Part shown: piece by piece, positions 1 through 6,171 of the stretch | Layout: every line of letters starts with the position of its first letter | Position numbering within the stretch: position 1 is the first letter of the stretch | Assembly: GCA_025449435.1 (NCBI GenBank) | Contig: JANWJO010000232.1 | Coordinates: 1 to 6,457 of the forward strand | Source of the DNA: Chloroflexota bacterium | GTDB taxonomy: Bacteria; Chloroflexota; UBA4733 | Direction: 5' to 3' | DNA: 6,457 nt | The notes under the pieces: generated by a model | Databases searched by the model: none | What the model was told of the DNA's origin: nothing | Seen by the model: the letters and a program-made list of their open reading frames with translations, nothing else | Made by a program: the position numbers and the translations under genes

Positions 1-5
1 ACGGC

Positions 6-13
6 AGGGAAGG
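6..13 (+). promoter_or_regulatory. Ribosome binding site of the methyltransferase gene
   Basis: AGGGAAGG sits 7 nt before the GTG at 21. It is the only Shine-Dalgarno-like sequence near either candidate start and decides for GTG 21 over ATG 150. Being at the window edge, it could also lie inside a longer reading frame. Confidence 0.45.
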
Positions 14-20
14 TGGCAGT

Positions 21-1265
21 GTGCGCGGCAGACCCGCCAGATCAGGCGAACAAGCACCCGTAGCAGGTCGCCGCACAGCGCAACCTCGCCGCCCCACCAG
101 CCGGGAGCGTGAGCAGGTGGAGCGGCCACCCATCCGCCCCGCAACCGATATGCGCGTGGTGCTGCACGTAACTCCCGGCCTGGAAGGCGTGGCGAGCGAT
201 GAAGTACGCCGGAGCATTTCCGGTGCCGTGCCAACCGCCGTGTGGCGAGCCTTCGATGAGCGTACGTCCCTCCTGGAGTTCCACACGCCGGACGAGCTGG
301 CTGGCTGGCTGGCGCTGCACACGGTGGAAGACGTGTTCCTGCTGGCCGCACGCGGACGGTTGATCCGGCGCGAGAGTGCCGGCCTGGGCGACCTGTCGGC
401 GGCGGTGCTCACCAGCCGCTATCTCGATCCTGCACTGGCGCTGTTCCTGCACCAGCATCGCCGCGTGACCCATACCTTTCGCGTGGTGGCGCGTATGGCT
501 GGCGAGCGTGCCTACCGCCGGGTGGATGCCCAGCAAACGGTGGAACGCGCGTTGCGTCAGCGCCTGCCGAATTGGCGGCAAGTAGAAGATGCCGCGGGTA
601 TCGAATTCTGGCTGAGCATGGTCGGCGACACGGCGCTGCTGGGTATCCGTTTGAGCGACGCCAGCATGCGCCAGCGGCCGGAGGCATTTACGTCGATCCC
701 GGCGTCGCTCAAGCCGCCCGTAGCACGAGCCATGGCGCTGCTGAGCGCGCCGCGCGCGACTGACCGGGTGCTCGACCCGTTCTGTGGCGCCGGCACGCTG
801 CTCATCGAACGCGCGCGCGTAGCGTCGTATGCGGCGCTGATCGGCGGGGATGTGTCGCCAGCGGCGGTGCGTGTGGCGCGCAGCAATCTACAAACGGCCG
901 GGTTGAGCGCCGACCTGCGCACCTGGGATGCGCTTTCTCTCCCGTTAGAGAGTGGCACGGTGGATGTGGTGCTCACCAACCCACCGTTTGGCAAGCAACT
1001 GGCGATTCCTGGCGGCGATCCACAAGCCTTCTACGCTGGGATGCTGGCTGAGCTGGCACGGGTGGTCGTGCCAGGTGGGGTGGCCGTGGTCATCACCAGC
1101 GCCACGCGGGCATTGCAAGGCGCGTTGCGCACGTCTAGCGGCGTGTTGCGGGTCCACGACCATGTACCGGTGCTGGTGCGCGGCGAGCCCACCGAAGTGG
1201 TGTTGCTGGAACGCGCTGGCCAGGACTACGTGCTCTCCCGGCAATCATGCCTCAGGTACCAGTAG
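21..1265 (+). CDS. THUMP domain-containing RNA N2-guanosine-type methyltransferase
   Basis: The product is a Rossmann-fold SAM-dependent methyltransferase of the THUMP/UPF0020 group, which includes TrmN, Trm14 and RlmL and makes m2G in tRNA or rRNA. Numbering from the GTG at 21 (414 aa), residues 44-75 resemble the N-terminal ferredoxin-like part, about 135-220 the THUMP domain, and 235-400 the catalytic domain. SAM motif I is DPFCGAGT at 252-259; the catalytic NPPFG motif, which contacts the target base, is at 320-324. From residue 44 (ATG at 150) the protein is 371 aa, close to the usual family length. I chose GTG 21 because AGGGAAGG lies 7 nt upstream, whereas ATG 150 has no Shine-Dalgarno. 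The first 43 residues are Arg/Pro-rich and look disordered. The frame is also open to the window edge, so the true start could lie further upstream. The 3' end overlaps the opposing HAD gene. The class is confident; the target RNA position is unknown. Confidence 0.87.
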   Translation: MRGRPARSGEQAPVAGRRTAQPRRPTSREREQVERPPIRPATDMRVVLHVTPGLEGVASDEVRRSISGAVPTAVWRAFDERTSLLEFHTPDELAGWLALHTVEDVFLLAARGRLIRRESAGLGDLSAAVLTSRYLDPALALFLHQHRRVTHTFRVVARMAGERAYRRVDAQQTVERALRQRLPNWRQVEDAAGIEFWLSMVGDTALLGIRLSDASMRQRPEAFTSIPASLKPPVARAMALLSAPRATDRVLDPFCGAGTLLIERARVASYAALIGGDVSPAAVRVARSNLQTAGLSADLRTWDALSLPLESGTVDVVLTNPPFGKQLAIPGGDPQAFYAGMLAELARVVVPGGVAVVITSATRALQGALRTSSGVLRVHDHVPVLVRGEPTEVVLLERAGQDYVLSRQSCLRYQ

Positions 1266-1910
1266 CGCCAGTGTGGCGGCCAGGCCGTGCAGGCTCGTTA
1301 GCTTGCTCGCGTGTGGCAGGTGGGTGTGTTCGCCCAGCCTGTTAATCCACACGCAGGGGATGCCGAGCTCGTGCGTGGGGGCGACGTCGTGAAACAGGCT
1401 TGCGGCCACGTGTACGTGGCGGGCTGGGCTGGCGCCGCTGCGCTCGTAAAAGCGCTGCCAGTGGCCGTGGGCTGGCTTGTACGACCCAGCGTCGGCTGCG
1501 GTGATCGTGAGGTCGATGTGCGTGCGGATCTGGAGCAGCGAGGCAGCCAGCAAGTCGGGGTCGGTGTTGGACAGGATGGCAAGCCGCCAACCTTGTTGAC
1601 GTAACGTTAGGAGTTCGGCGGGAACCTCTGGGAATGCTGGCCAGCTGGGCAGCGATTCGGCCAGTGTATAGTCTTGCGCCCAGGTCAGTGGCAGACCTTC
1701 GATAGCGGCGATGGCCCGCAGGCAGCGCGACAGCACCTCGCGGTAGGCTAGCGACTGGCCTTCCTGCACCAGCGGTTCGACAGCGTGGTAGCGGGTGAGC
1801 AGGCGCTCGGTGCTGGCGGTGGGCCACAGCGCGTGGAGGGCGGAACGCACGCCGCCATTCCAGTCGATCAGGGTGCCATAGCAATCAAACGTCGCCCAGC
1901 GCTCGCTCAC
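1245..1910 (-). CDS. HAD-superfamily hydrolase, 2-haloacid dehalogenase-like (type II)
   Basis: This 221-residue cytoplasmic protein has the full haloacid dehalogenase motif set. Motif I is FDCYGTLID at 8-16, with D9 as the expected nucleophile. The second Asp of phosphatase-type DxD is replaced by Tyr (Y11), as in 2-haloacid dehalogenases. Motif II is SNTD at 114-117, the motif III lysine is K145 in SYKPAHGHW, and motif IV is HVAASLFHDVAP at 166-177, with S171 and D175 in the places expected for this subfamily. An alpha-helical cap fits between residues 17 and 95. Members hydrolyse haloacids or small phosphorylated or carbonyl-linked substrates through an aspartyl-enzyme; the substrate cannot be read from the sequence. 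It starts with GTG at 1910, which has a strong purine-rich ribosome binding site 8 nt upstream. The stop lies within the end of the convergent methyltransferase gene. It lies 115 bp downstream of the kelch gene on the same strand; with its own binding site, I infer no functional link. Confidence 0.9.
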   Translation of the reverse strand: MSERWATFDCYGTLIDWNGGVRSALHALWPTASTERLLTRYHAVEPLVQEGQSLAYREVLSRCLRAIAAIEGLPLTWAQDYTLAESLPSWPAFPEVPAELLTLRQQGWRLAILSNTDPDLLAASLLQIRTHIDLTITAADAGSYKPAHGHWQRFYERSGASPARHVHVAASLFHDVAPTHELGIPCVWINRLGEHTHLPHASKLTSLHGLAATLALLVPEA

Positions 1911-2025
1911 CGGTCGTGTCCCTTCCTCAGGTCTGTCTCTGGTTGGGTAGCGTACCCGCTAGGCGCCGTTTGAGCGGTGCAGCGATGGCTGCAAGCTCCT
2001 GCTTCGCTCGGGAATCACCCTGCGG
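1911..2025. other. Intergenic gap between kelch and HAD genes
   Basis: This 115 bp holds the HAD ribosome binding site and two small inverted repeats: TGCAGC/GCTGCA at 1978-1993 with a 4 nt loop, and GGGTA/TACCC at 1945-1957 with a 3 nt loop. Neither is followed by a T-run on either strand, so neither qualifies as an intrinsic terminator. I see no convincing -35/-10 pair. Confidence 0.5.
1919..1928 (-). promoter_or_regulatory. Ribosome binding site of the HAD hydrolase gene
   Basis: On the minus strand the purine tract GAGGAAGGGA lies 8 nt before the GTG start at 1910. It supports that GTG as the true initiation codon, since no nearby ATG competes. Confidence 0.7.
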
Positions 2026-4494
2026 TCACGAGGCGAGTGGCAGGTGGTCAGGGTTGCTTTCCCAGGGGAAGCGCTGGGTGTTTAGGCGCTCCTGCACGCC
2101 ATACGGACCGTTGACCCAGGTGTGGTAGCCATCGGTGAAGGCCGTGAAGTTATCGGCTTTTCGCCAGACCAGCAAGCCACCGGTGGTGTACTGGAGCGCA
2201 TCGCCGTTGGTGGGGTTGTGCTGTTCGTCGTCCAGGCAACTGCCGATCGTGTCGGGCAGTAGGGCGTACAGGTGCTGAAACCCCAGCACATACTGGCAGG
2301 GTGGGGTGAACACCTCGTTCGCGGTGGCGCCGTAGGCATACAGCGCGGTATTCCCGCTCACGTACAGGCGCCCGTCTGGACCCACGGTTGCGGAGACATT
2401 CCCCAGGGCGGTGAGGAGCGGCGGCAAAGGTGCCCATGTTCCGGTCATGGGCGTCAAGCTGGTCACCGTCGTGGTCAGGTGCGCAGGCGAGGCATACGAG
2501 AGCGAGGTCGCGCCACCAAACACGTACAGCCGGCCATCTGGGGCAGCCACCGCTGCGAACCCATCCCGCGAGACGCCACCGCTGGCCACGAACTGCCAGG
2601 AGTCGGTGGCTGGGTCATAGGCCCAGACCTTCATGCTGCTGTTTGGCGTTCCCCCATCAATCACATAGAGCAACCCGTTGGCGCCAAAGGTGGTGACCGC
2701 GCTATGCGTTAGCGGCGGCGCAGCCGCTGCTGCCAACCACTGGCGCGTCGCTGGGTTGAAGACTTCCAGCGAGGGCGGGGGGTTAGACGTGGCGTTGACG
2801 GTGCCAAAGATGCCAAGGTAGTAGAGGCGGCCATCCGGCCCGGTCGCTGCCGAAATGCCCGTTGCCAGTTCTGGCAGCAAGCCAGCCACCCGCCAGGTGT
2901 CGTGGGCTGGGTCGTAGGCATCGATTTCGGTGGTGGGATAGCAGGACAGCCGTCCACAGGTCGAGCCGCCGATGACGTAGATGAGGCCCGTCGGGCCGGT
3001 GGTAGCGACAAACAGTGCACGGGGGGTGGGCAGGGGAGCGCGCTCGGTCCAGCTATCGGTGGCGGCGGTGTAGGCTTCGACGTTCGCCACCGTGCCTGCT
3101 GAGGTAACACCGCCTAACGCATAGAGACGGCCGTCCTGGCCGGTGACCAGCACGGCTTGATCGCGGTCAACCGGCAGGGGTGCAAAGGGTTCCCACGTGT
3201 TGGGCGGAGTTTCTGCCTGAGCGGCCGGCACTGGTGGTATCCAGGTATAGGTACCCACCGGCACGCTGTCAGCACTGGTCTCCCAGGGGAAGCGCTCCGT
3301 ATTGAGCCGCTCTTGGAGGCCGTGTGGTCCGTTGACCCAGGTGTGGTAGCCGTCGGTGAAAGCGGTCCAATTATCCGCTCTGCGCCACACGAACAACCCA
3401 CCGGTGGTGTGCTGGAGGGCATCGCCGTTGGCCGGGTTGTGCTGCTCGTTGTCTAAGCAACTGCCCACGATGCTGGGAAGGTCCGTATACAGCGTATGGA
3501 AGCCGAGCACGTACTGGCAGGCGGGTGTGAGTACTTCGTTGGCATAGGTCGATGCTTCACCAGCTTGTTCTTGGCTGCCAACGACATAGATGCGGCCATC
3601 GGGACCCACCGCACCCGCCAGATACGGAATGTCTACAGGCAGTGGAGTGTCGGGGGTCCAGCGTCCGATGGTTGGATCGTAAGCGTTTACCTCTCGAGAT
3701 GGAGAGATAACCTCGTGCGCCACGTAACCACCGATGACGTAGAGCAGACCATCTGGACCAAATACCACTACAAAGCCAGATTGCGCATCGGGGGTGGCTG
3801 CCGCGATGCGCCACTGGTTGGTTACCGGATTGTATGTGTTGACCGTTGAGCCATTGACCATGCCAGCGCCATCCACGACGTACAGCAGGCCATCGGGTCC
3901 TAACGTTGCAGCAACGTTGCGATGTATTGGTGGCGGAGGGGCGGTTGCTTGCCACTTGTTTGTCGCAGGGTCGTAAGTGTCCACCGAAGGCGTCGCACGG
4001 TCCCTGAACAGCCCGAGGTAATAGATGGTGCCGTCAGGAGCGCTGGTGGCGCTTATGCCGACCGCATCTGCTGGCATCTGGCCAGTCACGCTCCATACAT
4101 TGGTAGCTGGGCTATAGGTATCGATCTCCGTCGTACTACATCCCTGCTCGAAACAGGAGGTCCCACCAAACACGTAAAGCAGGCCATTCACATCGGCGGT
4201 AGCAGCGAAGGCAGTGCGCGGTGACGGCAGCGGCGCGACGACCTGCCAGCTATCAATGGTCGGGGTGTAGGCCTGGACAGTAGCCACCGGATTCATCCCA
4301 CTCATGCCGCCAATAGCGTAGATGCGACCATCCGGGCCGGTGACCAGCACCGGACTGTTCACAGGGATCGGGAGCGGCGCGAACGGTGCCCACCTATCGG
4401 GCGTTGCGATTTCGGCATAGGTTGCTGGTGTGTGGACGAAGGTGGGCAGAGCCAGACAGAGCACCCAGCACAATTGCCGCAATCGCGCCTGCAT
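2026..4494 (-). CDS. Secreted double kelch-propeller protein with two conserved end modules
   Basis: From ATG 4494 the protein has 822 residues. Residues 1-27 form a signal peptide: basic start, hydrophobic core from LCWVLCLALP, cleavage expected after ATYA. There is no lipobox. Unit 1 (35-405) is a kelch propeller with blade strands at 57-63 (RIYAIGG), 105-111, 157-163, 203-209, 250-256 and 301-307, each typically preceded by a GPDG turn and followed by a Y-x-P-x-x-x-x-W strand. It ends in an 80-residue module (326-405) starting CQYVLGF and ending RFPWE. Unit 2 (434-812) repeats this, with its module at 733-812; the two modules match at 64 of 80 residues by hand count. Both propellers carry C-x4-C in blade 2 (C114/C119, C513/C518), and each module has C-x18-C (C326/C345, C733/C752), suggesting disulfides outside the cell. 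Kelch propellers bind proteins or sugars or carry oxidase sites; I see no galactose-oxidase signature, so binding is likelier than catalysis. ATG 4494 was chosen over GTG 4521 for its ribosome binding site and a compact signal peptide. The end module's function is unknown to me. Confidence 0.85.
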   Translation of the reverse strand: MQARLRQLCWVLCLALPTFVHTPATYAEIATPDRWAPFAPLPIPVNSPVLVTGPDGRIYAIGGMSGMNPVATVQAYTPTIDSWQVVAPLPSPRTAFAATADVNGLLYVFGGTSCFEQGCSTTEIDTYSPATNVWSVTGQMPADAVGISATSAPDGTIYYLGLFRDRATPSVDTYDPATNKWQATAPPPPIHRNVAATLGPDGLLYVVDGAGMVNGSTVNTYNPVTNQWRIAAATPDAQSGFVVVFGPDGLLYVIGGYVAHEVISPSREVNAYDPTIGRWTPDTPLPVDIPYLAGAVGPDGRIYVVGSQEQAGEASTYANEVLTPACQYVLGFHTLYTDLPSIVGSCLDNEQHNPANGDALQHTTGGLFVWRRADNWTAFTDGYHTWVNGPHGLQERLNTERFPWETSADSVPVGTYTWIPPVPAAQAETPPNTWEPFAPLPVDRDQAVLVTGQDGRLYALGGVTSAGTVANVEAYTAATDSWTERAPLPTPRALFVATTGPTGLIYVIGGSTCGRLSCYPTTEIDAYDPAHDTWRVAGLLPELATGISAATGPDGRLYYLGIFGTVNATSNPPPSLEVFNPATRQWLAAAAAPPLTHSAVTTFGANGLLYVIDGGTPNSSMKVWAYDPATDSWQFVASGGVSRDGFAAVAAPDGRLYVFGGATSLSYASPAHLTTTVTSLTPMTGTWAPLPPLLTALGNVSATVGPDGRLYVSGNTALYAYGATANEVFTPPCQYVLGFQHLYALLPDTIGSCLDDEQHNPTNGDALQYTTGGLLVWRKADNFTAFTDGYHTWVNGPYGVQERLNTQRFPWESNPDHLPLAS
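2059..3195 (-). repeat. Tandem intragenic unit 2 (kelch propeller plus end module)
   Basis: Second unit. Similarity to unit 1 is visible in the DNA of the end module: 2101-2160 against 3322-3381 matches at 48 of 60 bases by hand count, including an exact 23-base match at 2108-2130 and 3329-3351. The later blades are more diverged than the end module, suggesting stronger constraint, or gene conversion, on the module. Confidence 0.85.
3280..4392 (-). repeat. Tandem intragenic unit 1 (kelch propeller plus end module)
   Basis: First of two homologous units within the kelch gene. The spacing to unit 2 is 399 residues at the propeller start (W35 to W434) and 407 residues (1221 bp) at the end module, so small indels have accumulated in the later blades. 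Confidence 0.85.
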
Positions 4495-4496
4495 GG

Positions 4497-4506
4497 CCTT
4501 CTTTCC
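4497..4506 (-). promoter_or_regulatory. Ribosome binding site of the kelch gene
   Basis: GGAAAGAAGG on the minus strand, with its GGAAAG part 6 nt before the ATG at 4494. The upstream GTG at 4521 has no such sequence and would only add nine residues before the signal peptide, so this site decides the start. Confidence 0.65.
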
Positions 4507-4568
4507 AGCGGGACGTCGCACGTTAGTGCGTGGTCGGAACAGGTGTACGTGTCAGGCGTAACGAGGTG

Positions 4569-4589
4569 AGGCGCATCTCTCATGCGCCT
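4569..4589 (-). other. Perfect hairpin across the stop codon of the glycosidase gene
   Basis: An 8 bp perfect inverted repeat (AGGCGCAT / ATGCGCCT) with a 5 nt loop overlaps the TGA of the glycosidase-like gene at 4580-4582. No T-run follows on the minus strand, so it is not a classic intrinsic terminator. It could protect an mRNA 3' end, cause pausing, or tune read-through into the kelch gene. Confidence 0.4.
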
Positions 4590-6097
4590 TGATTGAGCAG
4601 GGTAATGAGATTGGTGAACCAGGGGCGTGTGGCGCCTGTCTGGTCAACGGCTCCGAAATCTGTAAACCCGCCATCACCGGTACCCAGAATCCAGAGTGCA
4701 GCGCCACCAGCGGACGTTTGATTAACGAGGAAATCGTTGTAATCGCCCCAGGCTGAGATTGAAGCGGCCGGTGGCGCACATGGTCCAGACGTGCAGTCAA
4801 GGTTAGCGTTGAACTCCATCTCGCACCCGATGCAACCGCTATCGTACTTGAAGCAGTCCGGAATCCAGGCGTACTCGGTGATGCGCGTCAGAAAGCCGCT
4901 GCCTATGTCCGATTGCAGCCAACTTGGGAAGTAGTTGTACGATGTTTGAGTCGCCTGCCGCCCCGGCCAGAAGTAACAATGCCAATTCACCCGCCCCACG
5001 CTCGACCCGTTGGTGTAGTACTCGATCATGCTCTGGACGTGATCGAAACCACGGTCCCCTGGTTGCCACGTATAGGTCGGCGGCGTGGATGGCGACCACA
5101 GGTAGTCGCTCTGCACCACGATAGGGCCACCCGCGCTGAGTTTGGCGAGCGTGACGGACCCGTCGGCGTAGTAGTTACTCACACCGACGGAGGAAAACGT
5201 AGCGAAGGCTGGAGGGTAGAGTTGTATTAATCGCTCACCTTTGAGTTGCTGCACCTGGTAATAGACATCACGGTAGTAATAGTTAAGGTCATCCCAGGTG
5301 TGTGGAGTAAAGGTGGCGTTGGCATCGCCAGGCACCCATTCAATCTCCGGCTCGTTGCCGGGATACCATTGCGAAATCGATACTCCCAGCGCCTGCGCCT
5401 GGTCGTAAGCATTGACAATGGCTTGAGCGAGTTCGATGCCAGTCATTACAGAACCGGTCGCACCCTTCCCTGCATAATCCTGCCAGTTGCTGTAGCCCTC
5501 GAAGGTGCTATAGCCTAAAGGCGGATAACTGGTCGGATAGTAACGGCACAGGATTTCCACATTGGGCGATATCGCCTTCAGGTAGCTCACGAAGTTCGGA
5601 AAGCCTGGGGCTACGAACGAACTGAGTACAACCACCGTTCCCGGATTGAACTGCGTTGCGGCACCACGCTGTTGGCTAGTCAAGTCTCCTTGGGTGCCAC
5701 CGGCCGGAAGGTGCAAGCCGCGTATCGCGCCCGTGACGGGTATGAGCGGACCGTAGGAGTAACCGGTCTTCGCCTGATATTGACCGATCCAGTTGCGCAG
5801 GTCAGTCGTGTCCCGAGCACTGATTTGGCGACCAGCACCGGGAGCGGATCCGGCGCTCCAGGCGCCGATCGTGCCCATAGATGCATGATTCCAAAGGTCT
5901 TGGATAGCGTTACGCAGTTCGGTAAAGTGGACAGCCCGAATGCGGGTGCCATACCAGGTGGGACTATCCGTCCAAGCATAGACCGCCAGACTCGCTGCGG
6001 TGCGGTTTTGGTTGACCACGCTGCGCAGCTCGTTGATGTGCGTCGCGCGAACACGTACCGACGAACCCAACGTTGGATCAGTCCAGGAGGTTGCCAT
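4580..6097 (-). CDS. Clan GH-A glycoside hydrolase-like protein with N-terminal RAxHxxELR repeats, no signal peptide
   Basis: This 505-residue protein has two parts. The N-terminal 105 residues hold three related repeats with cores V16-R25 (VRATHINELR), I53-R62 (IRAVHFTELR) and I92-R101 (ISARDTTDLR); the first two follow W-T-D. Such repeats occur in various bacterial surface proteins and have no known role. From about 120 to the end is a probable (beta/alpha)8 glycosidase domain. N248-E249-P250 fits the clan GH-A acid/base Glu on strand 4, H373-x-Y375 the strand-6 substrate-contact motif, and E408 in ITEYAW the strand-7 nucleophile. Order and spacing fit families such as GH5 or GH39, but I cannot name one. 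After E408 comes a five-cysteine loop (C415, C422, C425, C435, C440). ATG 6097 has GAAAGGG 7 nt upstream; an in-frame stop at 6134-6136 rules out an N-terminal signal peptide. It sits between the tail-fibre-like and kelch genes. Fold class is moderately sure; substrate unknown. Confidence 0.78.
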   Translation of the reverse strand: MATSWTDPTLGSSVRVRATHINELRSVVNQNRTAASLAVYAWTDSPTWYGTRIRAVHFTELRNAIQDLWNHASMGTIGAWSAGSAPGAGRQISARDTTDLRNWIGQYQAKTGYSYGPLIPVTGAIRGLHLPAGGTQGDLTSQQRGAATQFNPGTVVVLSSFVAPGFPNFVSYLKAISPNVEILCRYYPTSYPPLGYSTFEGYSNWQDYAGKGATGSVMTGIELAQAIVNAYDQAQALGVSISQWYPGNEPEIEWVPGDANATFTPHTWDDLNYYYRDVYYQVQQLKGERLIQLYPPAFATFSSVGVSNYYADGSVTLAKLSAGGPIVVQSDYLWSPSTPPTYTWQPGDRGFDHVQSMIEYYTNGSSVGRVNWHCYFWPGRQATQTSYNYFPSWLQSDIGSGFLTRITEYAWIPDCFKYDSGCIGCEMEFNANLDCTSGPCAPPAASISAWGDYNDFLVNQTSAGGAALWILGTGDGGFTDFGAVDQTGATRPWFTNLITLLNQGA

Positions 6098-6171
6098 GGT
6101 GGTGCCCTTTCGACGCCGGGAGGGAACCGTCGATCAACGATGATGCCCAGGTGTGCCGTACGAATGATGCA
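6098..6171. other. Short intergenic spacer, tail-fibre-like to glycosidase gene
   Basis: The 74 bp contain the glycosidase ribosome binding site and no hairpin followed by a T-run, so no terminator separates the two genes. Co-transcription is plausible. Confidence 0.4.
6105..6111 (-). promoter_or_regulatory. Ribosome binding site of the glycosidase-like gene
   Basis: GAAAGGG on the minus strand, 7 nt before ATG 6097. It confirms that translation begins directly at the first RAxHxxELR repeat, with no leader peptide. Confidence 0.6.

Noticed and set aside
42..994. Minus-strand open frames across the methyltransferase gene
   Set aside because: Shadow frames of a GC-rich gene; no domain sense, and the plus strand encodes a complete motif set.
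1945..1993. Possible terminators between the kelch and HAD genes
   Set aside because: The two inverted repeats have 5-6 bp stems and no following T-run on either strand.
2059..3519. Direct DNA repeats as a mobile element or CRISPR array
   Set aside because: The repeats at about 2059-2298 and 3280-3519 are in-frame copies of the kelch protein's end module, explained by internal gene duplication.
2026..4494. Galactose oxidase-like activity of the kelch protein
   Set aside because: Propeller blades are present, but I see no copper-site Tyr-Cys arrangement or C-terminal ligand-bearing domain of that enzyme family.
4495..4521. Upstream GTG start of the kelch protein at 4521
   Set aside because: No ribosome binding site before it, and it would put nine basic and polar residues ahead of a well-formed signal peptide. 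The ATG at 4494 has GGAAAGAAGG just upstream.
4517..4530. CGCAC-GTTA-GTGCG inverted repeat upstream of the kelch gene
   Set aside because: Only 5 bp with a 4 nt loop and no conserved context; expected by chance in GC-rich DNA, so not called an operator.
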